A stretch of 64,000 nucleotides of DNA. Origin: Zygnema circumcarinatum (taxonomy: Eukaryota > Streptophyta > Zygnematophyceae > Zygnematales > Zygnemataceae). The notes beneath the pieces are model-generated. The model saw nothing but the letters and a program-made list of their open reading frames with translations. It was not told where the DNA came from and searched no databases. Shown piece after piece: positions 46,876-59,104 of this stretch (its first letter is position 1; the number at the start of each line of letters is the position of its first letter). The stretch covers positions 810,164 through 874,163 of the forward strand of contig CM074807.1 of the NCBI GenBank assembly GCA_037447605.1, in the 5' to 3' direction. The position numbers and the translations under genes were made by a program.

Positions 46876-48090
46876 TTGAAATGTGACATTCCTTTTCTCC
46901 TATTTGTTGTTTGTTTGTCTCCGTGCCCATCTGCAGGCTCTTATTTTCTGCGTTCCAATTCCCTTTGGACTAATTTTTAAGCTCCTGGTTTGTCAATTTG
47001 TCTCTGTTTTGTCCTTCAGCAGGGTCTGCTGTGTCGTGATGAAGTGTCCTTTTTTTGGCACTTTTGGACTTTGATGTCTGGGGCCATCCGGACTGCTTTC
47101 AAGTCTGAGCTTCACCAACGATTGGAATGGCCCAAGCACTGATTGCCAACGGTTGGCATTGGTCATCGTAGCCACCTTCCTCACAACAGTGTACAGTTAC
47201 AAGACCCAAAAGACTCATAAAAAGCACAAGCTCCCCATATGCACTCGAACTGAAACTGAATAACTCTCAACGACTCACTCACTCACTCACTCACTCACTT
47301 TCTGCAACTACATTTCCTCGAGCCATTTAGCAACCTGCCAGCCTACAGCGGTCCTTGGTGTTTGCACTTCCTTCCCAGAACAACTATTTATAATCAACAA
47401 ACGTTCCAGCAAGGAGGCATCCAATCTTCAAGGAGAGCGTGCTAAAGGTTTGCCCTAGCCCCTGAAACCCTAAAAACCACTAGTTCCCACGAGTATGTAT
47501 GTACGCCCTGCCAGTTCTATGTCCCCGGCGAAGTCATGGCGAAGCGATGTGCCCACTGTTCATTCGCGCCCGCGCCTCTGCAAACATTCTTTGCTGCGCT
47601 GCAATTGCTTCCTCTTCACTCATCCCTCCCCTCTTGCTCCACTTTCCACTCGCCCGCGGAGACTCCTATATTCACAGAAACCAGAGGATGAAAGCAACTG
47701 AGTGAAGGCAGATCTCATCCAATAATGGATGTAGTTCAACTGGGAGACTTTAAACGAAAAGGAAGCACTATCTCACTAAGGCGAGGAGAACGCATAGATT
47801 CGAGCTGTTGAAAAGTTCTACTTGAACGAGAGTAGAAGCTAAAAGTACAACTGAGGTCCTACAGACAGCTACCCGCTTTCAGGCCAAGGGAAACTCCATC
47901 CGCAGAAGTGGATAGTCAGACAAACAGACACAACATTCCTTATATAATAAGAGGAAATCAAAGGACTCACAAGATAAGGGGCTTTCATATCTACTGTGCA
48001 CTAAGGGTATATACATTTCTAGGCAAACTACAACCACCATGCTTTCGAAACCGTTTATAATAAACAAGGCGAATTATATCGTCTGCTCAC

Positions 48091-48886
48091 CATGGTTTCA
48101 GTTTTGTGATGTTCATATGCAGCCTGCACTTCGGAAATATAGGAAGCAAACCCTAAGGCCTGCAAGTAGACAAGGCAACAGAACTATCCTTCAGCAAGGT
48201 GCTACCCTTTGGGATAAGTCTGCGAAAAAACAACAATGATGACTGATAATACCACAGTATTGAGCGAGTGTGAATGGAATTTCTTGACAAAAACAAACAA
48301 GAGAGAAGGTGACAGAACGAGAAGAGCGAGCTTAATCAGAGAGAGAGAGAGAACCTCAAGAGACTGCAAGATATGCTCCGGGGCAATCGTCTTCTTCTCC
48401 TCCTGACTACAAATTTCATTCGCCTCCGATGAAATCAAGTTGATAAATTCTGCGCATTTCCACTCACACACATCGGTAAGGGTATAACAAACAGACCCAG
48501 AGCGTGCCCTTCTAAAACACCAATGCTTTATACGGCCAATCTGCGTCAAGAATGAGCAAATAGCAGCAAAATATATACTGCAAAAGGAACAAATGGAAGG
48601 GCGTCAAACCTAAGCAGCAGTCCATGAGTAGGTCCTGAACGTCTCTTGAAACCCTAACATCTCGAGGGAGCATTTCCTTAATGATTTTCGTCATTGTGGC
48701 TGCAAAACCGATCAGGAAGAGCAACAATCAGCCATACAAAATCAACGAATCACTTTAGATAAAATCAGCAAGAACAACGCATGAATAATAAACCCAGTCT
48801 GTGATTCCTGCAAACACGGCAAGAGAAGATTATTTCACATACATACCTTTTGGGAGCGAAACATCTTCTTTCCGTGAGGCATCCAT
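48091..48886 (-). CDS. DR1: NC2-beta (DR1) transcription repressor, 3' end unresolved
   Basis: Histone-fold subunit that pairs with NC2-alpha (DRAP1), binds TBP on the promoter and blocks TFIIA/TFIIB. Exons 48847-48886, 48610-48699, 48355-48449 and 48091-48159 join in phase. They read MDASRKEDVSLPKATMTKII, then KEMLPRDVRVSRDVQDLL, EFINLISSEANEICSQEEKK, TIAPEHILQSLE and ALGFASYISEVQAAYEHHKT, covering the whole H2B-like fold (about 97 residues). Family members continue with about 50 more residues; after ETM there is a GTGAGC donor, but I could not place the terminal exon between 47200 and 48090. Intron 3 has a GA tract. Confidence 0.93.
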
Positions 48887-49069
48887 CTGCAGCCCCCGGA
48901 ATGAACAGGTCTAGCAACCTTTCCTGCAAGAAAGATGCATTTCTGAAGTCCTAATGGGAGTGCAAAAAATCTCAAAAGGCAACAGACTCCAACCCTTCGT
49001 AAATTTAATAGATAAGGCACTGCCCCTAAAGAAGTGAAGCCCCTAACTTTAACTGTGCAGTCGCAACAT

Positions 49070-49170
49070 CCTAAACCTAATCGCAACCCAAATCGCAACC
49101 CAAATCGCAACCCTAATCCCAACCCTAACCCTAATTCTAGCCCTAACCCTAATTCCAGCCCTAACTGCAA
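49070..49170. repeat. Degenerate CCCTAA (telomere-like) repeat
   Basis: AACCCTAATCCCAACCCTAA-type hexamers mixed with CCCAAATCGCAA variants. Confidence 0.75.
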
Positions 49171-49418
49171 ACCGCCCTCCGCCTTCACCGAGGAACAGCG
49201 CAGGACGGTCGGACGGCCGTACCGTGTCACACGTGCGATACCGTACGACCACAGTGGGAACCGGACCGTCGGTCACCGACGGTTGTGTCGGGAAGGCCCA
49301 CCGTTTGTCGGTTTGCGGTTTCGCAGTTTAGGGTTTGGGCTCCGATTTGGCTGGTTGACGGCCTGAGTCAAACCTTAAGCCAATGGGAGCTTGATACGGC
49401 ACGTGCCAGCCCTCGTGG

Positions 49419-49534
<116 letters not shown>

Positions 49535-49811
49535 GCATGGGGGGTGAACGAGTGTCTGTGCCTGAAGCTAAGAGAGAGAGCCCCCAAAGGTCTCTCCATT
49601 CAACATTGGAGGCTCTCCATTCAGGCTGCTGAGCGGAAGCTGAGTCGGAGGGCGAAGTGTTCTGGATGACTACAAGGAGGAGGGAAAAAAAGGAAAACAA
49701 GCACGAAAGAGTAAGTCGATTAAAGCCCTAAAAGCTCTAAACACTTTCTTTTCGCACTTTCTCCTTTTCCCTCTTCTCCTCCCTTTCCGCAAGCAAGCAA
49801 GAACGCTGGCC

Positions 49812-50378
49812 ATGGCTGCACAGCATGGAGGAGATTGTCAGAGGGAGGACTCTGGCAGTTCAGCATCATGCAGCTGCTCTGGCCATGGCCTGCCTCCTCC
49901 CCTGCAACAGTCTATGGAAGAAATGGACTTCGACCGGAGCCTTGCAGGAAGCGCTCAAAAAGGAGATCTCATCCAAATGCGTAAGCTTCTTGATCGAGGG
50001 CAATGTGTAGATGGATCGGCAGGCACCAGCAATATCTCTGGTCGAGGTCATACTCCTCTGCATTATGCCGCTAGAAGCGGTAAATTGGAGGCATGCAAAC
50101 TGCTTCTGGAGAGTGGAGCTCGAGTGGACGTTAGAACTTCAGCAGGAGGAGCGACTCCTCTGCACAGTGCTGCTTGCGGCGGCCATGCGGAGGTCATCCT
50201 CCTCTTGCTGGAGAGAGGCGCAGATCCTCTCCTGCAGGATGCGGACGGGGAGACCGCCCTGCATAAAGCGTATGCTCTCGGGAGGGGGCGGGTGGCGGCT
50301 CTACTGGAGGAAGCATGCCCCTCTGCAGCTGCAGCTCTCGATGCACGTGGACGCACTCCGAGGACTTGTGCTCGATAG
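49812..50378 (+). CDS. ANKRD39: ANKRD39-like ankyrin repeat protein, intronless
   Basis: A 188-residue protein in one exon, close to the 183 residues of animal ANKRD39. The N-terminal region has Cys/His residues and then LQQSMEEMDFDRSLAGSAQK, matching the QQ-EEMDF signature of that family. Ankyrin repeats follow: GHTPLHYAARSGKLEACKLL, GATPLHSAACGGHAEVILLL and GETALHKAYALGRGRVAALL, with a last partial repeat (LDARGRTP). Ankyrin repeats mediate protein binding; the partner is unknown. The ATG context GGCCATGG is good. The frame stops 0.7 kb before the convergent PPK1 gene. Confidence 0.88.
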   Translation: MAAQHGGDCQREDSGSSASCSCSGHGLPPPLQQSMEEMDFDRSLAGSAQKGDLIQMRKLLDRGQCVDGSAGTSNISGRGHTPLHYAARSGKLEACKLLLESGARVDVRTSAGGATPLHSAACGGHAEVILLLLERGADPLLQDADGETALHKAYALGRGRVAALLEEACPSAAAALDARGRTPRTCAR

Positions 50379-51077
50379 ATGGTGAGAGCACAGGCATCAC
50401 ATTCGCAGTAAGGTTTTTAGGATGTTGATGGGATGTTGAAATTCGAAGGGTTTTTTGCAAATTGAGGAGTCGGAAAATCAGGGTAAGGTAGCTATGGCGA
50501 GTCGCGTGAAGATCGAAGGAGCTTTTCTGCTGGTCTCTGGCAATTGACGCAGTGAGATACTTTCCCCGTTACTGAAGGTGAATATGCAGGTGGAGTTTTA
50601 CTTTATTTTTGAACAGATTTCCAAATGAAGTAAGATCAAGCAGAGTCTGTTTGCGTGGAGGCAATTGTAACAGTGACTATGTTACAGATGCAGCCAAACT
50701 AAGCTTCCCAGAGACTCCCATACATGAAAGATTTTTTTGTGATAAAAAATAGACAAATTTGAAAGGCAAAAACGCCTTGTAAAGAGCCATACAACATTTA
50801 AATTAGCCCGAAAAAATCTTCTGGCTTTTGCCAGGAAGCCAGAAGATCCCGCTTGAGCTACCAGAACCCCAACCCTAAAAAACCTGTCAAAGAAACTTGT
50901 GAGCTATACACTCTCATATACACACTGCTGTCCTTGCAACTCACGATCAAAACAGTTTTTTAGGGTTTGTCACAGAGAAACCAAAACGACTCTACCCAGC
51001 ATAGAATCACTCCCTGCGTTTTATTCCCGTTCAGCCATGCTGTTACCTGAAAACTTAACCTGCCTCCTTAGAAACAT
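50379..51077. other. Spacer between convergent genes
   Basis: Shared 3' flanking region of the ankyrin gene and PPK1; A+T-richer than the genes. Nothing else seen. Confidence 0.5.
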
Positions 51078-54000
51078 TTACGAAGCATAACGTGGCTTCC
51101 GCGGCCTTGCAGCGCTGCCATCCTTCTTCTTGATCCGCACCTTCGTAGCCTTCTTGTTCTGCACCATCCAGTTGTTCCATGTCAGTTACCACCCACAGAG
51201 CTGCTTCCAGATTCTTCCATTCCGTCCAACTGCAGCCATAGAACCGTCATATTGTTTATATTACCTGATGGGAGACGTGCTCCATGCACGCCTGATGCAG
51301 GCCCGCCACCTCTGCCCGCCCAAGCCGCCCAAGGGCCTCTGCTTCCCTGGTGGCTCGCCACTCCCTCTGGTCGCTGCCCAGAAGCTCATAGCGACCATCC
51401 GGCCGCATCTCCCATGCAGTTCGGCGATCACAAAGACACGCATCCAATATGTCCTGAAGGGGATATCGCACATCACATCAATGAGAAGAGAGGGAGGGTG
51501 AGAGGTTGCTTTGGGAAAGGAGGGTGAAAGGTTGCTTTGGGAAGGGAGGGTGAAAGGTTGCTTTGGGAAGGGAGGGTGAAAGGTTGCTTTGGGAAGGGAG
51601 GGTGAAAGGTTTGCTTTGGGGAAGGGAAGGAGAGGGATTGGGGGAGGGAGGGAATGGAATAGGTTTGGCGGGAGAGGGGGAGATCAATCGTTTGGGGAGA
51701 GGGAGGGCTTCCAATCAAAGAAGCATTGAGTAACAACACCTGAAGTCCCAAAAGCACAGCAAAAACACAAATAGATTTATGAATGCAAAGATATCAGAAG
51801 TGACACGCCTGCCGAGCCCACCTGAAGCTCTCTTCGGATAGTTTCGTCCTCCACAGGCGTCACCACCTCTACCCTTCTCGTCAAGTTCCGCGACATCCAA
51901 TCAGCCGAGCCGATGAACAGTTCCGGCTGGCCACCTGTCCGGACCACAGTGGACAACAAGTTAGGGCTAAGGGACATATTGCAGGCACTGAACTAAATAG
52001 GCCCTCCGTTCCCTCCCCTCCCCACCCTTCCTTTTCCCTCTATCTCACCCTCTCACTCCCTTTCCCCTCCCCCTCCTTAACTCTATCTCCCCCTTTTCCT
52101 CCCCCACACCCCCCACTCCCTTTCCCCCCTCACCTTCCCTCTACCTCCCGCTTTCCCTCCCTCCCCCCCGCTTCCCTCTTTCTCCGCCCCTCCCCCTTGC
52201 CTCTCTCCCTCCCACCCCTTCCCTCTTAACCCCAGCCCCTCTCCCCCCACCCCACCCCCTTCCCCCCTCCCCCCCCTCCCCCCTCTCCCTTCCCCTGACC
52301 TTCCCTCTATCTCCCCCATTCCCTCCATCCCCCCCGCTTCCCTCTATCTCTGCCCCTCCCCTTGCCACTTTCCCTCCCAACCCCTTCTCTCTTAACCCCA
52401 GCCCCTCTCCCCCCCACCCCACCCCCTTCCCCCCCCTCTCCCCCCCCTTCCTCCCCCCTCCCCCCCCTCCCCTCCACATACCATTCTCAAAACGGAAGAT
52501 GCGATGGTGCTCAAGGAAGCGTCCGATGATGGAAACGACTCGAATGTTTTCGCTGAAGCGAGGAATGCCCACCCTCAGACGGCACATTCCGCGCACAATG
52601 CAGGCCACCTTCACTCCCGCCATGGAGGCTTCGTAGAGCTTCTGCACCATCACCTGGTCATCGAGCCCATTGCATTTCACTATAATGCTGGCCGGCAGGC
52701 CCGCTTGCGAGTTGGAGATTTCCCTGCAGACGCAATCGTTTATTCAGTTAGAAATTCAGTTGTTTTTTCAGTCAGTGTTAATCATGCAATCAATCGTTGG
52801 AGTATTTCGGTGTTTAAGTGTTGATTTAGCAATCTATCAAAACCCTGATTTCGAAATAGGGTTAAAAGTGAACCCTACCTGTCAACCAGAGCCACAAACT
52901 CGCGCCTCATTGTGCCCGGTGCTACAAGAAGCTTCTTGTACGCCGACTGTAGGTGGCAAAACCCACAAAACCCCGAAGTTTAGTGTTACTATATACCGGT
53001 CTCCTGCTAGCAGAAGAAAGCTGGAGTTCAAAGTGGTCATGTGCTTAATGAATTACATTGTTGGAGATGACTATGAGGGAACATGAGTCAATGCAAGTTT
53101 CGTTAAGTCTCGTTTCGTTTAACTTCGTTATTTCTCATTTCAGAAGCTGTTTGCTGAAACAGACAGACTGGCTCGGGTAAACAATAAACGACGCACCTGA
53201 CGGTGAAATCCGGTCAGATATTTGAAAAGATCTGCAACGTCCTGTCCAAGCTCCGGTTTACAACTGTCGCAATTGGGCCCAGAATAGAAACAAAAATATC
53301 AGAAGGGGCAGGGCACTACATAAAAATTAAACAAACTAACTCAGTAATATAATGGACAATAGCACCCTGAAATGAGCCACATCACAGCCCCCGCAAAGGA
53401 GGAGCATTGAGTCACCTGAGCAGTCCAAAATCAGTATATACAGATGCTGTTCGCGGGTTATAATTTCCCGTTCCAATGTGCACATAGATTCGAATTTGGT
53501 CCTCCTCCTGCATAGCAGCAGTTCCCTTTTGACTCAGTTGATGACTCCGTGCAGACGGGCGTTAAACGGAACACTGAAATTTGAGACACATGCATAATAT
53601 TGTGACGGGTTTTCAGGAATCTTCATATCTCCGCACTACAGAGACAGGCTTTGCTCAATAAGTAGCATCAGAAATTCAAGTCTGAATGCAGCAAAATCTA
53701 GAATCTCTAAAAACGTTAAAAACCCCAAAAGTTGTGTGGTTCCAAGAGAGCTCAAAAGCATCTGTGAGACCGAAAAATCCCCAAAAACTTTGAGCAGTTG
53801 TGACGAGTGGTTTGATGGGGTGCTCTACCTCTCTCACAACCATGATGCACTTGCAATGAGTTTTTAGACCCACGAGGCCGTACGCCACATTGCAACCTGC
53901 ATCCTGCAAATGGGAGTGCCCAGAGAATAGAGAGGGTCAAAAGATTAAGATTGAACAAAACTGCAATTCCTTGGCAGAAAACTGCATCGCACAAACTGAG

Positions 54001-57000
54001 AACTGCACGCTTTCATATGAAAGGAAGCAAGTCTTTTATGTCGCTTTACTATTGAAAAAGGGCATACCCCCGCCCCCCCCCCCCTCCCTTCACTCCTTCC
54101 CCCTTTGTTATTTCGTTTTTCCTCATCGGAGTGAAAGGTGAGAGGCTCAAATACCTCTAACTTTTGTGCAAACCCAACATTTCGCGCTTCATCGAAGCGT
54201 GCCTTCAGCTCCACAAGCACAGCCACCTGTTGAAGCATCACATAACCCCAATTTTTTTTTGTTATATTTGCTAAAAAAAGAAAAACAAGCAGCATAAAAT
54301 ACATTCGCACCCTCACGCTGAACATGGCGTGATGATATTCAAAGAAATATAGCAATACCCTTTCCCAGAAACTGACCTGCTTTCCAAGCTCTGCTGCCCT
54401 CACCAAAGCTGATATCACCGGACTGTCCGAACTTGTGCGGTAAAGTGTCGCTTTGATCGCCAAGACCTGCATCGTTCAACAGGTTTGAATAAAAAAACTT
54501 CGTTTCGGAGGTTTGCGAACTCTCCGCCGCCGCGGTTTCCAACCTTTTCGTTCAACTAAGTGAACGAAGTTGAACCATGAAAACGCACCCCAACTCGAAG
54601 AAAAGGAAGAGGATGAATCCCACCTTGGGATCTTGAGCAGCTGCTTCCACAAAAGCTTGTGTAGATGCTCTGAAGCTATGGTAGGGGTGATGCAACAGAA
54701 GGTCTCCGGAACGAATAACTTCAAAAATGTCACTCTGCACGGCGAATTCCACACGTTAGTCGTATCTACACGCTTGTTCCTTCATGATTTCTACTTGTTT
54801 CTGAAGCACATGGAGGGCCTCTCCTCTACTTGGCAAGCTCACCCCATAGTTCTAACCTCACACAGGATCGGATTTCTATGTTCCTAATAATGGTTGTCGG
54901 TCACGGGCAAAAGTAGGCCAGTTTTATGTTTTCTGTACTCTATGCGCAAATCGGCAGCTGCCGCGTTTCCTCACGAAAGCTTTACCCTTCCCCCCTCCCC
55001 CCCCTCCCTCGCTCTCCCATTCCCTCCCTCTCTCCCACTTCACTTTCCCGCTGCCCCCCACACTCCCCCCTCCTCCCACTCCCACACCCCTTCCACTCTC
55101 CCTCATCCCCTAATCTACCTACTTTCCATGCATGGTGATATAGAAGCCATGTTCGGCACGAGTTCCCGTGCGTACTCGTAGCTGTCTTTTATGAGTAGTT
55201 ATCTCCAGCGAATGCTTGCTTAACATCTCCTATTCCTAATCCTCAAAACCCATGTTGCTTTGGAATGCCAATGCAAGTTTGGTCTGTACTCACCCCCTGC
55301 AGTCGCGGGTGTGTGAGCGGCACCCATGGCTCGTACTGAAGGGGAGTGTCCACGGGCAGCTGCACGGGCAGCGCATCGAGTTCGCCCAAGGCCAAAGGGC
55401 CGCACACGCGGTACACGTCGTCAGGGTTCAGACTCAGCTCCGTCACGAGCTTGTGCACCATGTCTTCCGGCATGTCGCAGTCCACTTCCAGCCGGACAAA
55501 GGGAGCGAACTTGCGTTCTCGCATCTGGAAAGGTGCGTAGAGAGAGAAGTTTAGGGCAAGAGGGACTCTCCCAACCCACTCCCGCTCCCGCGACCGAGAG
55601 TCTCTCCCTCTCCCTTGATCTCGACCTCTCCTTCTCCCTTGAGAGGGACCCCTCCCTCTCCCTCTCTCCCTCTCCCTCTCCTTCTCCCTCTCCCTCCCTC
55701 TCCCTCCCTCCCTCTCCCTCCCTCCCTCCCTCTCCCTCTCTCTCCCTCTCCCTCCCTCTCTCCCTCTCCCTCTCTCCCTCTCCCTCCCTCTCCTCTCCTC
55801 TCCCTCTCCCTCCTCCCTCTCCCTCTCTCCCTCTCCCTCCCTCTCTCCCTCTCCCTCTCCCTCCCTCTCCTCTCCTCTCCCTCTCCTCTCCTCTCCCTCT
55901 CCTTCTCCCTCTCCCTCCCTCTCCTCTCCTCTCCCTCTCCCTCTCCCTCTCCCTCCCTCTCCCTCTCCCTTGATCTCGACCTTTCCCTCCCACAATGCAA
56001 TGGGAAAGGCATCAGAATCAGCTGCACCTCATCATTGATCATCTCCAGGAGGTCCTCGGCTTCCTCTTCATTCCGAGCTATGTCGGCATTCCGGGTGACG
56101 CGGAAGAAGTTTGCGGTGATAATCTGTTTCAACAATATAAGCAGGGGGAGGCCAGAAAAGACCGTATGGATTAAGCTTTGTCTTGCTTAAAAGCATAGTG
56201 AAAACACAGAGAATTTACGTCATCGGCACTTGTGGTAACCTAGAACCGCTTCTAAGAATCATGAGTGCATCCCGAAAGGGAGGTGGTTAACCTTCGGCAA
56301 AAGTGGGCAGACTACTCGACGAATTCAATGCAAGAAGAACTACTTTGCAAGAGTTCGAGTTTCATAATCACTGCTTTCTTCAGAGTGTAGGAAAGGGCTT
56401 CCTGATCTTCACCTCCATTCCCCCAAATAGCTCCTCAAGGTTGGCTCGTATGACCTGCTCCACTGGGATGAATGTGTTCCTCAAGTGTCTGCCAGAGGGG
56501 GAGATGGAGAGGACATATCAGAAACAAAGGGCTACTGAATCTTCAGAATAAACTGCCGCAGGTGTATCCTCGCCTGAAGAAAATCTGTTTATCTGAGTGT
56601 TGCAAATAACGCTCAAGACATGATGCAAGCGACCTGAGATCCGATTGATTTTCCCAAGCAGAATTCGTAAATTGCAGGCCAATCTGAAGGAAGAAAGGCC
56701 AGTCTGAAGCACAATTGAGTTGCTACCAAGATAGGGAGTTAAGAACGGACTCATCATCTTCATCGAAGGCGAGGTTTTTCCACCGAGGACAGCTGGCAGG
56801 GACCTTCACGATGGCAAAATCATGGCCGTCATCTAAGGGATCGCGGAGTTCCTGTTCATATAGAGGAGTAAAAAGTCAGAAAATTCCGCTAAGAGTACAG
56901 CTGCCACGCATGGTCGGGATTGAAGGGTTGTTTGTGCTCTTTTCCCCCCTCCCCCCCACTCTCTCTTAATCTCTCTCTCTCTCTAAAGAGGGGAAAGTAG

Positions 57001-59104
57001 AAAACGCATACGCACAACTGCGATGCACAGCGTCATGTTGCTGATGAACGGAAAGGGATGGCCGGGATCGACCGCAAGCGGAGTCAAAATCGGCTCCAAT
57101 GAACTTCTGAAATATTTTTGCAACTGCCATAAGAGTTTCCAAAGGTCAGACAATCACTAAGGCAGTCTTCTTTCCCAGACGATGTGGGCCCAACCAGCTG
57201 AGATATGGGCCATGGAATAGAAAATGAGGCAATTCCCTAATGGTGAAGCTCTTGGCAGACACGAGGAGAACAGCTCGGTTGTGAACTAAAGCTCACATCG
57301 ACTTTGCGATCTTCGGAAAGCTCCTCCCACTCGAGTAAGTGCACTCCCTCCCTTCTTAGGGCAGGCAAGAGGTGGTTCTGAAGGAGGTTCAGTTGCGACT
57401 TCACCATCTTGTCAACCTCTCTGCAACTCTTCCCCACGGGGATGTTAGAGACCGACAAAGAGAAGGCTATAACTGTAGAGCAAAACAGAGCAAAGCCCTT
57501 CCTCTCTCGGCTGCAGACAGAAGGAAGAAAATGTTCCGACTTACTTGGCTACCATTCTGAGCTGCTGCCGGGGTGTCCACGACCGGCTGTGCCTTTCCGA
57601 GATTAAATTCTCCACCCCTGCAGCTTCCTGCCTTTTCAAAGCACCAACTCTCTTGCAGAAAAATTCATCCAAATTACGCGATGTAATGGCCACGAAACGC
57701 AGGCGCTGCAACAGCCAATCGAAAACATCCTTTTTGTCACTACAGGCAAAGCGGAAGCGGAAAACAGTAGGAGATAGAGGATGCTTCCGTTGCCACTTAT
57801 TGTCAAAAATACATGAAGGGACAGGTTTATCCTCTCGAAACATATCCAGTTTGATACTGCATGTCAGGATACAATCTCTGGCATATAAGGGACAAGTTAA
57901 TTACGCAAATAGAAATATCCAGTAAGTGAAAAAAACATGATACTTTAAATGGAAAGCTTTACCTCAAAGAGGGGCGTTCGCTCATCAATGGCGGTGTACA
58001 GAACCCTCCAATTGAAAGCAAGCCAACTGGAGACAAAACATACAAGGTTAGGATTTCATCATCTACCGTTGAAAGAACCCCAACTACCACAACAAAATCT
58101 AAGCAAAACTTTTTAAAGCGAGAAAAGAAGGCGGGTGAAGTTTTCCAGGGTAAAGACGAAACCAGAAGTTTGAGAGAGAAGTTTGTGCAACGAAATTTCT
58201 TGCCAACGTCTGCAGCTTGGTGAATTTGTTGACAATTTCAACAAATAACCCACCAAATGCAGCTTTTCTTATCTTTTCAATTTCATAATGTTTATGAAAG
58301 AACCAATCGGAGAGAAAAAAATGCAGCATTGAGATTCCGATTGCACAGTGACAATGCTCAGTCTGGACCCCCCTCATGCACTGCTGCTACAGCCCTCCCT
58401 CCTCCCCCCCCACCTCACCTCAACTCCTTGTTGTAGACCTCATCCGACAGCAGCAGCGACTCCAAAGTGACACCTGTCAGGTCCTGCGCGAGAGCCTCCT
58501 GCACTCCCACAGGAGGCATCACCGCCCTCCCGGGCCTCTGCACAATGGCAGAAATGGCACAAGCAGCCGCAGACCCCTCTCCCCACCCCGCATGCCCATT
58601 GGCTTTCTCACTGCTCTTCTTCTTCCTGTTCTCCTTCTCCTTCTTCCAATGCGCCTTCACTACAGACCCAACTTCATCGTCGTCAGAGCTCCACAGCGCC
58701 CCCCTTCCCTGCGAGCCGTGGCTCTCCGTGTCCTGCTGCGGACGAGACGTTCCATTAGGGCGGTCAAAACTGAGCGGAAACTCCGCCTCTTGGCCTTTAA
58801 ACTGCATGGGGATGCTGATGGTCCGGTGATTGGGCTCCGCATTTTGGGAGTCTGCATCGGCCCTCACTTGGACTGCGCATAAGTTATGGTGAAATCTGGT
58901 CGGAAATGGAGAAGGGTTCTGAAGAGAACCCCTCTGGGTTTCAATGGAAGAAGGAAAATAAGTTGAAGTCAAAGTTAAGCTCCGGTTTGCGTTCCGAAGG
59001 AGGACGGGCTTTGAAGTTGAGAAACTGCAGGAGGAGGAGGCTGTGAGCCTATCAGAGGCGAGCGCATTATTGGCAGGAAAGGCCGCTGCTTCCAGGAAGC
59101 TCAT
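51078..59104 (-). CDS. PPK1: Polyphosphate kinase (PPK1 type) with plastid transit-like leader
   Basis: PPK1 makes polyphosphate reversibly from ATP. Twenty exons join in phase to 948 residues: 58419-59104, 57963-58026, 57545-57705, 57297-57420, 57016-57123, 56751-56851, 56413-56488, 56028-56123, 55294-55524, 54624-54734, 54377-54466, 54155-54226, 53829-53903, 53416-53507, 53197-53263, 52879-52946, 52482-52723, 51822-51934, 51265-51453, 51078-51158. Residues 1-225 are Ser-rich with a typical transit-peptide start. N domain: [20 protein letters not shown] and [18 protein letters not shown] (nucleotide-binding Asn). Head: [15 protein letters not shown]1: [11 protein letters not shown] and [11 protein letters not shown] (Mg-binding Arg), GLKTH (phosphorylated His) and [14 protein letters not shown] (second His). 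C2: [29 protein letters not shown]. Basic tail ends KPRYAS. All catalytic residues are present. The weakest junction is the GTCCGT donor of exon 6. Confidence 0.94.
51490..51625. repeat. 25-bp minisatellite in PPK1 intron
   Basis: Five copies of a unit reading GGAGGGTGAAAGGTTGCTTT followed by GGGAAG, in the intron between exons 18 and 19. Confidence 0.9.
52080..52450. repeat. C/T-rich tandem duplication in PPK1 intron
   Basis: Two ~165-bp copies share CTTAACCCCAGCCCCTCTCC and CTTCCCTCTATCTC blocks; nearly pure polypyrimidine. Confidence 0.8.
55620..55975. repeat. ~355-bp CCCTCT/CCCTC tract in PPK1 intron
   Basis: Almost pure pyrimidine tract of CCCTCT and CCCTC units between exons 8 and 9. 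It begins and ends with similar CTCCCTTGATCTCGACCT blocks. Frames through it on both strands are artefacts. Confidence 0.9.

Larger units (their letters stand above)
45475..48090. other. Repeat-rich spacer
   Basis: Contains an AAGCAATC-like degenerate array (45680-45835), a TTTTAAGG tandem array (46560-46675), a CCATTGGCAATGG cluster followed by a T-run (46725-46875) and an ACTC array (47272-47299). The 3' exons of the DR1 gene may extend into its right end. No other gene recognised. Confidence 0.5.

Noticed and set aside
51159-51240. Upstream part of the last PPK1 exon
   Set aside because: An in-frame stop lies just upstream; the GGTGCAG acceptor at 51159 gives the correct phase and G/C-ending codons.
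55243-56190. Gly-Arg-Glu-rich proteins on the minus strand and Ser-Pro-Leu proteins on the plus strand
   Set aside because: Overlap PPK1 exons and the CCCTCT intron tract; the PPK1 frame explains the conserved part.
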